A DNA stretch of 64,000 nt, from NCBI GenBank assembly GCA_964035575.1, contig OZ037903.1, positions 645,001 through 709,000 on the forward strand. Reading direction: 5' to 3'. The stretch comes from Rhynchopus sp. YZ270_cl-10. Its lineage: Eukaryota; Euglenozoa; Diplonemea; Diplonemida; Diplonemidae. The notes beneath the pieces are model-generated. The model made no database searches, had not been told where the DNA came from, and worked only from the letters and a program-made list of their open reading frames with translations. The stretch's first letter is position 1, and every line of letters starts with the position of its first letter. A program made the position numbers and the translations under genes. Shown here in pieces: positions 31,722 through 43,148 of the stretch.

Positions 31722-33334
31722 GAACAATCACAATAAAAAACAACAACCAGATCTTTTCTTTTTGTTAACATATTTTTTGCTTTATTTTGAAAATGCGACT
31801 TTGGGGTTCTTTTTTTTATAGGTATTTTTTAAAAATAGCACAACAGCTAAGAACAATGTGAATGGGGAGGGGGGAGGGGAGGGTATCAGAAAAAGTACCA
31901 GAAACAACAATCAGAACCTCCACAACTGTGAAACTGCTTCGTTATTTTGCCGTATCATCTACAGTATTTTTTTTTTGGGGGGAGGCTATAATCCACTGCA
32001 ACACATGTCACTCTTTTCCGGGAAAAGAGAGAGGAGAAGTGCGAGACGATGGGCAAGCTAGGCATAGTAAAATTATCCCCCTTCCACCAAAATTTGAAAC
32101 TCCAGATAGCCACTATTCCCCCCCTCCCCTCGCACCCCCTTCGTTCTCTGTTCCTTTTATTGCCCACACACGTCATGCATCGCCTTTATCCCCCCCCCTG
32201 CCCACTCCCTCAATCCCTTGTCTTACAAAGCAAGAAAGTCGACCCCCTCATGGGCCCCAACTAGCCTTCTGATACGGTTTCTTTTTCTTTTATAGTTCCA
32301 ACCTTCCAAGAAAAGCACACAAAAAAAAATTTTCCCCCTGTGTTGTTTTTTAAGGGGAGTAATATGATAGGAGATGATCATTAATGTGAGGCGTTCGCTG
32401 AATTGAACCATTTGAGTCTCAAGGGAAAGGTTGTACGACCCCCCCCCCTCCCAACTTATCATTTGATTAACAGTGGTTGTTGGCACATTTCATCTGTGTC
32501 ATCAACTGATGTTTTTCAAAAAAAAAAACTTCTCATGACATCTTTTGGTATTCCTTTTGTGGGCCCTCCATTTTTCCCCTTTACATCTGGGTATGTATAT
32601 TGATGGGAAACAGATACATATCATGGATGTGGTTTTGTAAAGATATATGTGTGTGTTGGATAACTAATAAGGGCAATTCTTTGTACAGAATATGGCCCCA
32701 AATAGGTGTGGTGTATGCGTGGCAGGAGAGAGAGGCGTGTTCATCATTCATTGTTATTCTCTTTGTTGTTCAAACAGCTCACATAGAAGTTTTTGATCTC
32801 TGCCTTCATTGAGAGTTAATCTTCGCAGTATACGGAAAAAAAATGCATATTCTTAGAGTTCTTGTGCATTAAAAAAAGGCAGGTCTCAGTAGTATGTCCT
32901 ACTCTCGCTGTTTTTTTATTTTTTATTTTTTTTTCACATCTCCTCGATTGGCGAAAGTATACCAGAGTTTTGTTTTTATTTTTATATTTTTTTTGTATGG
33001 ATCTTGTCGTGACATATGAAGTTTCTATTAAACTTCTGACACAAAAAAAAAAAATCAAAAAAAAAAACAAAAACTATCAGTGATGACAATATGGTTAGTC
33101 ACAGCCGGTAAAGGTGGCAAAAAAAAAACAAAAAAAAATCTGTCTCAATTGTTCCTGAGGCATCTACACGTTTATCAACTTCTTTTCTCCCCCAAAATAC
33201 AACAAAGCAAAATAATTCGATACCAAAATACCCAGTCGCGCCCCCGCCCCCCCGGCCCCATTTTTTTTCTCTTTTGTGTGATCTCGCCGTGCTTCACACT
33301 GCATTACTCAAATAAACCCCCCTTTTTTCGTCGA

Positions 33335-33392
33335 ATACAAAGCCCTCTCGTACCAATGTACCAAGGTACACTGTCACGAGAGGGTTTTGTAT
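33335..33392 (+). repeat. Strong hairpin next to a TTCAACTC motif
   Basis: The arms ATACAAAGCCCTCTCGT (33335-33351) and ACGAGAGGGTTTTGTAT (33376-33392) pair at 16 of 17 positions plus one G.T wobble. The loop contains GTACCAAGGTAC. TTCAACTCTACTTTTT follows, resembling the 3' part of family B. Confidence 0.8.
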
Positions 33393-35275
33393 TTCAACTC
33401 TACTTTTTTTTTTGTGTGGTGAATATGCATACCTTGTATATCTTCAAGACCTTACTGACCCAGATGGAAAATGGAGTACTGTCATCAACGCACAGTTTTT
33501 TTTTTCTTTTTTCGATTTTTTCTTTTTTGGGAGGGAATTTTTCTCGTTCTGGTTGTTTCATTTGAGATAATGTTCTGACTTTTTTTTTTTTTGATATTAA
33601 AAGTTCTGACCCTCCTTCCCCCACATGGTGGGGACACGGAGGTGAGGTTTACTCCCGACCCCCTTCCACACCCCCCCACCCTTCAAGTCCCCCCACCTTT
33701 TGTAGATCGATTTCCCCCCAAATGAAAACATTTTTTTCACTTTTTCAGTTCTGTAAAAAAACAACCCCCCATACATTCCCTCCTCACACAAAAAAAAAAA
33801 CACACAACAAAAACAATGAAGTTGCCCAAATTTACTCCCCCTTCGCCCGCCCTTCGTCACATTTAAAGGGTAAGTGCTCCCCCTTCAAGCCCTTCTCTCC
33901 ATGAAGTTTTGAGAGCAAACACATAATAAAATGAAAAAAGTACAACGCGGCAAAAAAAAAAAAAAAACAGAATAAAAGAGCTGATTTCAGCAAATCATTG
34001 CCCTGGTGGAAAAAAAAGAGAAAAAAAAAAATTGGCTAGTTATCTGTTTTGTTTGCTTGTCAAAAGAGGAGAGAGTAAAAATTTATTCTTGCTTCGGGGG
34101 GTTGATGCTATTTTTTGTTTTTTGACCCCCTTCCTTTTCCCCCCTCCAAAAAAAAAAAAAAACACAGAGAAGAGTGAAATACTTGCTACCAAGGGTTGGG
34201 TGGGGGGGAGGTTTCCAAATATGTTTTTAAACGGTAAGGTTCCCCTTACTATTTAATGGGGGGGGGTGGGGTGTTCTATTGTTTTTTTGCGGATGGTGAA
34301 TTTTTTATATTTTTTTTTTGAGAGTCCCCTCAAATTCTCTCATTTGACTGTGCTTAGTTATTGCTGCTTAGGGGAGTTTCAACTATTCAAAATAAAAGAA
34401 AAAAAAATGTTCATGAGCAGGAGGGGGGGGAAAGACAGTCGAAAGAAAGATTTTAATTTCCTCTAGAGAATTCTCTCTTTTGGGAAAAAAAAAAGGAAAA
34501 AAACAACCAATTTCTTTTACAGATGCGTTGTGTGAGGGGAAGTATTTTTTTTAAATAGTTGTAAAGTGACGGAAGTTCATTTTACAAAAAAATAAAATAC
34601 ACTTCTCTTTGTTTTCTTTGCGGGAGGCATTTTTTTTTCTTCACAACAGGACACTTTGGAGGCGATGGAGGGGGGGGGGGTTTTCCTTCTGCATTGCCAA
34701 TGATTGACATCACTCTTTTCGTCCGATTATGAAACACTCTGTCTAAATAACTCTCGATGAAGGGGAGGGAGGGAGGGAGGGAGGGGGGGGAGAAACAACA
34801 CTGCGACATCAGTTATCATTGGAAAGGAACAGGACCTACCACACGAGAATCTAACTCCAGTTACATTGTACTATGTAAATTCCCTCTTCCCCTCCCTTTT
34901 TTTTTTGGGCAGCAAAAACAACAACTTTCTGACAAAAATCCCCTCCCTTTTTTTTTTTTGCCAACTTTGCTTTTTAATACTATTGGCAAAGCCCGCGTAC
35001 AATACAGTCCTGCTGTATACTCTCATTAGGGGTTCCACAAAAAAAAAAAGTAAGGTTTCTTTTCCTGTTGTACAGCCAACCACAAACACCAGGGGTTATG
35101 TTCAAACAGCGAAAAAAGAAAAACTTCTTTTTTGAGAAAAAGAAAAAAAAGCTTCTTCTAACTAGTGATTACCCCCATTAGAGAAAATCACGTATTGGAT
35201 TATGCAAAAAAGCGCACTTCACATAACTTGGGGGGGGGGGTCCTGATTCCGAGTGCATTTTTTTTTATTTCCCGC

Positions 35276-35328
35276 GGAGTGTCACTGCCCTGCGTCCCAG
35301 AGGCGTTTTGCACTATCAACTTCATTTT
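35276..35328 (+). repeat. Family B structured repeat
   Basis: GGAGTGTCACTGCCCTGCG, TCCCAGAGGCGTTTTG, CACTATCAACTTCATTTT. Near-identical to 18498-18552. Confidence 0.7.
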
Positions 35329-36442
35329 GGTGCGACTCAGAATCAAGACATTCCTTTCTTCGTAAAGTGCACATATTTACATTATTCTAATAGGTATTTT
35401 AATCACTCTGTTCTTTGCCACGTGCGCAACGTGGAAGTCACGGTGCTTTAGTGTCTTCGTAAGGAGGGAAATACCCACACACCCCCTTCCCGGTGTAAAC
35501 ACTGAATCTCTCCTGATATACAAAGACCCCTTTTTTTTAAAGCCCTTCCCCCCCTGTTATGCTGCCTTCAGCCTTCCTTCTTCCTTTTTTTTTTTTGTCA
35601 GGTTTAAGTTATCAGAATACGGCTATCCTCTGTACTCTGCACTAAAATCGCAGTCAAAAAAAAATGAGGCGGAAAAAAGGTGGCAGAGAGTGAGAGAGGG
35701 TTGGAATGATAGCAGGCTTCGTGGGTTGGATAAAGAGGGGAGGGGGTTTTTTTTTTTTTGATTTTTGTTGGCGGCAATTAGGACAAAACGTATGTGTCGC
35801 TATTTCCCTGCAAAATTGTCGGGCAAACAAACAATCAAACAAAAAGAAAAGTCATAACTACCACATGTCCTCACCATCGGGAGAGAGGAAGCTACCCCTC
35901 AGTTCCTACGGCCAGCCAAGGCTTTCAGGGCTCTATTTTTTTTTAGTAAAACAAAACAAAATGTCTGTGCTCCATGTGCACAGTGCACCTATTCCCCTTT
36001 GAATATGCTTTATTCCCCCTCCCCACACACCTTCCTCTTTTTTTTTTTTTTTCGCCGTTTGTTTTTTCAAAAACAAAACCAAAAAGAAGGAGATTTAATA
36101 ATAAAAAAGGGGGAGAGATGCCGGCAGCGTTGTGTGTTTTTTTTGTGTTGAGGGGGGGGCGACCTTTTCTTTAAAAAAAAGGAGCAAAAAAAAATAAAAA
36201 TAAAAATAAAAAAACGGGAAAGCGGGGAAATAAGGCAAAAAAAAAATACAAAAAAAAACGGCAAAAAAAACAAAAACAAAAACAAAATTGGCAAAAACAA
36301 CAAAAAAAAAAAACACAAAAAAACTGTAAAAAAAAATTCCCCCTCCCCTCTCATTTCTCATCTTTCACCCTCCTCCACTACACCACATCCATCATCCCTC
36401 CTCCCCTCCTTCAGTTACCTACACACAAAGATTTCATATACA

Positions 36443-37231
36443 ATGAGTGCTTTAGAGACGCTTGAGGCTGAGGAGAGTTGTCTTAACAGAATTGATGAGC
36501 AGGTGGTGGAGAAGCGTTTAGCACTAGCGCAGATGATGCAGGAATTGGCCGCACTGGAGGCTGACCGAAACGCCGTCGCTGCCCACATCCAGACCCTACG
36601 ACGGGAGTGGCAAACAGAATGGCAAATGGGGGCCGCCCACACCGCGACATCCCCACAGAACGCTCTGTTCCATTCCCCCCACCCCTCCCACCCCGAGAAC
36701 GCCGACACCGTTGCCGCCCTGGATGCTGCCCTCCTTGCAGAGCAGGAGAAGGTTCGCTTCCTGGAACGCGACGCTGAAGGCTCCCGCGCCCTGAAAGGCC
36801 TTCTCCTACAGAAGCGGTGCTACCAATGCCACCATCAGATGGTCTGTGCGTGTGAAGGGTTCCCTGCATTGGGGGTGGAGCTGTCGGATGCGCGGAGGTT
36901 TGATGTGGATGGGGTGTGGGTGGTATCTGTGGTAGAGAATGGACCGGCGTTTTGTTCTGGTATACTGCCAAACGACGTTATATACGAATGGGATGGTGTC
37001 CCCGTGTCTACCCGCGTTGACATGCGTGCAGCGCTCTCCCAAGCAACTCCTATGCAGGACGTCTGCCTCTCCCTCTCTCGCGATAATGGCTCCCCCGACG
37101 CAGCCCCCATCCCAATGCGCATCAAAGTGACCCTCGGATCGTCACGCACAAAGCCGCAAGGGGTCCGCCCCATAAAACTGAAATCCCCCATCAAATCACG
37201 CCAGCCCAACACCGCTTTGATGATGCTCTGA
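36443..37231 (+). CDS. Coiled-coil protein with C-terminal PDZ domain
   Basis: Single exon, 262 residues. Residues 1-57 are a predicted coiled coil (heptad-like LEAEESCLNRIDEQVVEKRL). Residues 60-90 are a His/Pro/Ser linker, followed by a short second helix (about 90-117). A Cys cluster, CYQCHHQMVCAC (about 126-137), could bind metal. A PDZ domain follows (about 142-225): ALGVEL as the carboxylate-binding-loop equivalent of GLGF, then VWVVSVVENGPAFCSGILPNDVIYEWDGVPV and an ALSQATPMQ helix. The end is basic. The role is probably scaffolding through C-terminal peptide binding; partner unknown. An N-terminal coiled coil followed by a proteasome-subunit-type PDZ recalls PSMD9/Nas2, a 26S proteasome assembly chaperone, and this is a plausible alternative name. 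Confidence 0.75.
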   Translation: MSALETLEAEESCLNRIDEQVVEKRLALAQMMQELAALEADRNAVAAHIQTLRREWQTEWQMGAAHTATSPQNALFHSPHPSHPENADTVAALDAALLAEQEKVRFLERDAEGSRALKGLLLQKRCYQCHHQMVCACEGFPALGVELSDARRFDVDGVWVVSVVENGPAFCSGILPNDVIYEWDGVPVSTRVDMRAALSQATPMQDVCLSLSRDNGSPDAAPIPMRIKVTLGSSRTKPQGVRPIKLKSPIKSRQPNTALMML

Positions 37232-37723
37232 GAAAACGATGCCTTTTTTTGTTGATTATATGTTTGTACCTTAGAGTTTGATAAAAAAAGTGGCCTTCAT
37301 ATTTTTCATGACACAAATGGGGGGAATTGGTCAGGTCCACGCCGAGGGTGGCAGCCGGGTGTGGAAGAGCCACCCGTCGGGAGAGTCGGTGTCGGTGTCG
37401 AGGCAGAATAATAAGAGCGGGGTTGGAGGGAAGGGCGACGGAAGGCTCGGCGGCGGGGGTTGTGTTGGCTGTGAAGGAGCCTCCCGTCTGCTGGGTCTGA
37501 GAAGGAATGGGGTGATGATGGTCGGGGCACGGTCAGAGGCGCGAGCCGACCGACCGTTTTTTTTTTTTTGGTACCTCGCACACGCCTCTGAGTGACCAGA
37601 AATGGCCTCATCCAACAACATGACCCGCAAACCGACCACATATCGCTTTAAACGTGTGTTTCCACAGGGCCGCAGTCTGGGGAAGCAAGGGTAAGGGTAA
37701 GGGTAGGGGGTTAATTCTCATGC
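37232..37723. other. Intergenic spacer
   Basis: No gene. 37586-37626 shares GCCTCTGAG, TGACCAGAA and TGGCCTCAT blocks with 4205-4250, so it is a short dispersed repeat. A GGGTAAGGGTAAGGGTAGGG run lies at about 37689-37709. Confidence 0.55.
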
Positions 37724-38053
37724 TTGGGAGGGAGCCTGGACGAAGCAAGCAGTTTTCGTTGGTGTCAATCGCTTGTCAGATCTGAGGAATTGGGGGTCTC
37801 TTTCCCCCACACGAAGGCCCTTGTGTTGCCCATCAGTTACGCCCAGGTGGACAGGCTTTTTAGCAGGATGAAACTCACTCACCCCCGTCTGCGAACACTG
37901 TTGTGCACCAGCTCCTCACGATCTCCATGGAGGGGTTACGACGAGGCAAACGGTTTTCCTGCGGAGAGTGTGAGGAACTTTGTGAATGAGTATGTGGCAG
38001 AAACCAGACGGAACACATTTGCTAACGTTAGAGGGGTGCAGAGAGAAAACTAG
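37724..38053 (+). pseudogene. Possible hAT transposase C-terminal remnant
   Basis: A 109-codon frame with LPISYAQVDRLFSRMKLTHP then RLRTLL, which resembles the hAT dimerisation motif (SxERxFSxxKxIxTxxRxxL). Nothing upstream resembles the catalytic core, so it would be a fragment of a DNA transposon. It lies just before P5CS. It could equally be an unrelated small protein. Confidence 0.4.
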
Positions 38054-38172
38054 AAAACCCAGTTTTTTCCCCGGAATTTTGGATTTTCACTCAATCCACC
38101 CAATCCTATATGATTTTAACAGGAGTTCATGAATCTGTATACACGAAAGCGGGTTTTGTTTAGTTACACAAG

Positions 38173-41100
38173 ATGAATGTTCGGAAGAGCTTCAAGGATG
38201 TGAAGCGTGTTATGATAAAGGTTGGGAGCAATGTGCTGACGAACGAGCAGGGGCGGCTCTCTGTGGGGCGGATAGGGCATTTGGTGGAGCAGGTGGCGAA
38301 CTTGGTGTCGCAGGAGGGCAAGGAGGTGATTCTTGTGAGCAGCGGGGCTGTGGCAGTGGGGCGGCGGAGGCTTGAGTTTCAGAGACGGCTGTCCACTTCG
38401 TTTCTGCAGACGCAGGCGGAGGGTGAGGTGGGGAGCCGGGCTGCAGCTGCGGCAGGGCAGGCGGCTTTCCTGGCAATGTACGAACAAATGTTTGCGCAGT
38501 TCGATATGATGGTCGGGAACGTGCTGCTCACCCATGCAGACCTCTCTTCCCCTAAGCACATCGACACCTTCTCATCCACAATCGATGAGCTCCTCAAATG
38601 CTCCATCATTCCGGTTCTCAACGAAAACGACGTGACAAACCAAAAGCTTGACAACGTGCCCGCATGGTTTGCCGACAACGACTCCCTCTCCGCCAAGCTT
38701 GCGACGGACCTCAACGCAGGCCTGCTGCTCCTCCTCACAGACGTCGATGGGGTGTACACTGGGCCTCCAGGAGAGAAAGGGAGCTTCTTGCTTGATTACC
38801 ACTCCCCTGTCATAGGTATGGTAGATATTGCCTTATGTAAGATGAAAATGTCGTTCTAATCGACAATAATCACACCCCAAAACGTCTATTCCAAAGGCGA
38901 TTTTATTGTGTCCGTATAGGGCTTTTTTGGATCAACTCTTAAAAAAAGTGTTATTCTAGTCCAATTAGTTACCCATTCATTTCCCTTGCAGACAATATCC
39001 GCTGTGGTGAGAAGAGCTCGCGAGGGAGGGGTGGAATGGAGTCCAAAATCCGTGCCGCTACTATGGCCTCGCAGAGGGGGGTGGATGTGGTGATTGCGAG
39101 CGGGTTTGAGAAGCATGTGGTGAACCGGATATTTACGGGGGAGGTGATTGGGACGGTGTTTACTGAGAAGTGGGAGATGCAGGCGTTGACGCCGAGGCAG
39201 GTGTGTGTGAAGGCGAAGACGATGGCGAAGACGCTTGCGGGGTTGGATGGTGATATGCGGACTGCGTTGTTGCGTCGTGTCGCTGCCGCTGTTGTCGCCA
39301 AGGTGGATGACATTGTACGCGAAAACGAGGCCGACGTCAGTGCCTTCTCCGCACCCCCAGTCACCGCCGAGCAGATCCTCGGCCTCGCGAACAGCTTCGA
39401 AGTCCTCGCCAAGATGCAGGACCCCATCGGCACCTCTGTCACAAAGCGTTCCATCACAAACGGCCTCGTCATGGAGCGGGTCACGACACCCCTCGGTGTC
39501 GTGCTCGTTCTCGGTGACGTAGTGGAGGTCTTCCTCCAAGCCATTGCACTCTGCCTCCGCACAGGGAACAGCCTCATCTTTTATGATTGTATGTCAAAAA
39601 GGGGGTTGGGAAAATGGTTATGCGAAGTGAAGGGACCAGGGAAAATGTTTTAAATTTTACGAAAGTGTTTTGTGGTCTTCGTATTATTTACATTGGTGAC
39701 TAAGCACGAGAGGCTTAGGTTCATCTTACAAGATTTTCTTTACATTCGTGTACTATTATATCACGAAATGGATGTAGGGGACAGGTTGGGTATTGGTTAC
39801 GTATCAAGTACACAGTGAGGAGGGTTTTTTGCATTTCAGTCAAGTCACATTTTATTGTTTTCAATACAGTTTCGGGCACCTCGCGGAATACATACGAATG
39901 TGTGATGCGGATCGTACGGGAGGCGATTGGGGACGAATGGCCTGAAGACGCGGTATGTAACTTAGCTTTGACACCTTTTTTGGTCAGCCCCCTTTTTTTT
40001 CTTCTATTGCACACATAGACGCCTTTCAACGGAAAACGCGACACAGCAATCATTTTGCTAAACACTACAACCCGACCCAAACCACCTCCCCCACCCCTTA
40101 CAGATACAACTCCTTGGAGAAGAAATCGACCTCAACCGTCTTGTCACACAGAGAGAGGACTTTATTGACCTCATCCTCCCTAGAGGGTATGCACACCTCC
40201 CCTCCCCCCTTTTCCCTTTCCCACCCCCTTCTTTACCCCAATAGAGACCAAGCCTTGGTGCAACGCTTGCGGGAGACAACTAGGATCCCCATTTTGGGTC
40301 TCTGCGAAAGCGTCTGTCATGTCTATGTGGATAAGGAGTGCGACGTACAAAAGGCGATCCAGATCGTCCTTGACAGCAAAAACAGTGAGGTGGAGACGGG
40401 GTGCAATAGAGGGGTTGCGAATTTGAAGGCGTCTTCGAATGCGATGGACACGTTGTTGGTGCATGAGGATTTGGCAGAGGACGGACGCCTCTTGGAGATC
40501 ATCCGTGCAATGCGCGATGCAAAGATCGAGCTTCTCGGTGGACCACGCGCTTCATCTGTTCTGGGCCTGTCAGAGTCGTACTCACTCTCCATGGAATGGG
40601 GCTCCGAGGCGAAGGCAACCATCGAGATCGTCTCCTCTGTGGACGACGCAGTGCAGCACATTGGCCTATACGGAAGCTCGCTGGCAGACTCAATAGTGAC
40701 CACAAACGAAGCAACAGGCAAACGCTTCCTCGACAACGTCGACTCTGCATGCGTCTTCTACAATGCATCCACAAGGTTCGCAGACGGCTACCGCCTCGGC
40801 ATAGGAGCAGAAACAGGTGTCTCGGCAAAGCGGGCACACTCCGGCAGAGGCCCCGTTGGGGTAAAGGGTCTTCTCACATCCAGGATGGTATGTAAAAGTG
40901 GGGTAGAGGTATTCATATGGGGAAGGGTTCGGTGTGATGTGTTATCTTGTGGGATGTATATGAGCTGGGTGATATTCGTTTTTTGGAGGTGTTTTTGTCG
41001 GAGGTTGTATGAAAAAAGGGGGGGAGGTTTTGTGACAACCGACATTGTTCAAACATTTTATTCAAAAAAAAATATTACAGATCGTGAAATCCGAGGGACA

Positions 41101-41227
41101 CCACACCACGAAGCAAGAGCGTGATGGGGAGTGGCATTACACCCACACGGACCTGTCAGGGTCGGCACAGGGAGGCGATAAAGAGCAAAAGGTGACAAAG
41201 AAGAAAGCGTCTGCTGCGTCAGCGTGA
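38173..41227 (+). CDS. Bifunctional delta-1-pyrroline-5-carboxylate synthase (glutamate kinase + GPR)
   Basis: Six exons: 38173-38815, 38992-39588, 39870-39952, 40104-40186, 40245-40887, 41081-41227; 731 residues. The N-terminal glutamate 5-kinase is complete (VMIKVGSNVL, VILVSSGAVAVG, IIPVLNENDV, DNDSLSAKLA, LLLTDVDGVYT, GGMESKIRAA). The C-terminal gamma-glutamyl phosphate reductase ends in the conserved ACVFYNASTRFADGYRLGIG and GRGPVGVKGLLT blocks. Together they convert glutamate to glutamate semialdehyde for proline and arginine synthesis, as in plants and animals. Oddities: the usual FESRPD and KGGKEA motifs read GDVVEV and YDFSGT, and 11 residues (524-534) are inserted directly after catalytic Cys522-Asn523, before AMDTLLVH. 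Introns start GTATGG, GTATGT (three times) and GTATGC; the second carries a family A hairpin. Confidence 0.93.
39695..39730 (+). repeat. Family A hairpin inside a P5CS intron
   Basis: GGTGACTAAGC, ACGAGA loop, GGCTTAGGTTCATCTTACA. It is almost identical to 23079-23120 and lies in the second P5CS intron (39589-39869). Confidence 0.8.
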
Positions 41228-41437
41228 GCGGGAAGGAGTCGCCTATGCAAGATTAAGATGAGACGGGTTGGGTCGGGTACGGCACAAACAACCCCTTCCC
41301 TACCCTGCGCTCGCTGCACTGTCCATCTTGAATGTGTGTCGTCGCGTTCTGGTTTTGGGGCATTTCAATAAACCCTGCAAACCTGTACGTCAAAAACGTT
41401 AGCATAAATGGGATACTTTTGTAACCTCGATAACTCG

Positions 41438-41490
41438 CGGAGTGTCAGTGCCTGCGTCCCAGAGGCGTTGACACTATCAACTTCACTTTG
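41438..41490 (+). repeat. Family B structured repeat
   Basis: GGAGTGTCAGTGCCTGCG, TCCCAGAGGCGTTGA, CACTATCAACTTCACTTT. A degenerate family A arm pair (GGTGACTAAGG ... GAATCTTGG, 41496-41530) follows at once. It lies about 210 bp after the P5CS stop. Confidence 0.7.
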
Positions 41491-41534
41491 TAATCGGTGA
41501 CTAAGGTGGTTGAAGTGGAGGCGAATCTTGGCAA

Positions 41535-43148
41535 TTACCGTAGTCGGAAAAATGTTGTAACGGAATAATGTTGTAACGCTGGAAAAAATGGCCCAGCGTT
41601 ACAACATTATTCCGTTACAACATTTTTTTGGGGTTTATTTTTGTCTTAGGGATTTTTGCTGGTGCGGGGGTGGTTTTTGAAAAGAAAAATCTTGTGTCTC
41701 TGACGGTGGTGAAAAAAGGGCGGGGGGCGGGCAGTGGTCGCGCTAATTATGGGAAAAAATGGGGAAAAATGGATTTCGGGTACGGAAAAACGTTCCTTGA
41801 AAAGGTTAGCTGGGGAGGCCCGGAAACCCCGTTTTGTGGCATTTCCGGGCCAATCCCGGCTTGTGGTGGGGTATATACGGAAAAATGGACAAAATTTTAG
41901 TGACTTAAATTTTCGCAAAATATGAACCCATACTCGTAAACAAGGGTCATTTTCAGGAAAATTCGGAAAATTCCGAGATTTGGAAGCAATTTTTCTCCTG
42001 AAAATCAGTGGGTTTTCAGCCCCAAAACATACCGCGATTGGAATTTCCGGAATCCGTCCGCGCTGTGGTGGGGTCACTTTGCCGAAATGGCCAATTTTTT
42101 GGTTTTGGTCAAAATCCATGTGGGTAAAGAGGGCCAATGTAAATCCCACAGCCAGATTTTCTCTCCCTGATCCTGAACGTCTTGCAACATGAAAATGCGC
42201 GAAAACACCGGCATTTGCATTTCCGGAATTCGTCCGTTCTGTGGTGGGGTCAATTTGCCGAAATGGACAAGTTCTTGGTTTTGGTCAAAACCCGTCAGTG
42301 TAAGGTAAAGGGGGTAAAGTGTTTGCCTGTAGAAACTGGAAGGGAACAGGCAGCGCCGCAGGCGCACGGTAACCAACTTTTTTTTTTTCCCCTTTTCTTT
42401 TTTCTCCTCTTTCTTTTGACTTTCCGAGCCAATTGCGTTCCACGGCGGGGTCACATGTACATGCAAGTCCACTATGTGGTGGTCTTACTCAACAATATTA
42501 GAACTTCTGGTTTCTTAATGAAATCCCCGTACTGCAAAAAAAAAACGTTCCTACCAAAACCCCCAAAAATCCCGGGATGAGGGATGGACTTTAGCGCGAG
42601 CTCTGGGGGCGGGGGGATGATGTTTTTTTTTTTTTTGGTCCCGGCAGGCTTGTCCGATCTGCCGCCGCTCCTCGAGGGAAAAAGACTTCCCCTTTCCCGC
42701 TCGCGTGCTGCTTGCAGCGCTGACCTCATTTGCGACAGCACGAGATGTGCTGTCGTCTAGCCCCACTGCGCTTGCGGCGCTACCAGCAAGGAACGCCAGG
42801 TTGGGGGCATCTCCTCCTTCCGAAACAGGCTCGTGGGGATTGCGGCGCTTGCAGAATTGGGCTAATCCCATTTGTTTCATTTTTTATTTGGGTGAGGGGT
42901 GGGGGAGGACGTCGAAAAACCTGAAACACTAATTATCGGCTTGAAATTGGGGTGTGGTGTGTGAGGTTGGGGATTATGCCGACTGTTCCAAAAAAAATCC
43001 CTAAGACAAAGTTCACCCCAGTCATAAAAATGTTGTAACGGAATAAAGTTACAACTTCCCGCGATCCGCAGCGTTACAACATTATTCCGTTACAACATTT
43101 TTACGTTCCAACATTTTTACGTTGCAACATTTTTCCGACTACGGTATT
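41535..43148. mobile_element. TIR element with nested hairpin termini (about 1.6 kb)
   Basis: The left end is TACCGTAGTCGGAAAAATGT then TGTAACG; the right end is its inverse (CGTTGCAACATTTTTCC then GACTACGGTA). Each end is itself a hairpin built from GTTGTAACGGAATAATGTTG and its complement (left loop at about 41582-41594; right palindrome at about 43027-43108). The interior carries two tandem copies of repeat E (42031-42118 and 42205-42294) and no recognisable gene. It looks like a non-autonomous DNA transposon. Confidence 0.8.
42031..42294 (+). repeat. Dispersed repeat E, copies 2 and 3
   Basis: Two head-to-tail copies about 175 bp apart: each has TTTCCGGAATNCGTCCG, CTGTGGTGGGGTCA, TTTGCCGAAATGG and GGTTTTGGTCAAAA. 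A weaker copy lies at 41836-41880. Confidence 0.75.

Larger units (their letters stand above)
31722..36442. other. Large gene-free region (4.7 kb)
   Basis: No supportable gene on either strand. It is dominated by homopolymers and AT-rich low-complexity DNA. It contains a strong 17-bp-stem hairpin (33335-33392), a family B element (35276-35328) and a degenerate family A arm (34562-34587). Confidence 0.6.

Noticed and set aside
37689-37709. GGGTAAGGGTAAGGGTAGGG as an internal telomere repeat
   Set aside because: Only about three units and not a standard telomere unit; a simple G-rich repeat is enough to explain it.
40429-40440. Apparent loss of the catalytic Cys in P5CS (SSNAMDT instead of CNAMET)
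   Set aside because: Closer reading shows Cys-Asn is present 33 nt upstream; the difference is an insertion after it, not a Cys-to-Ser change.
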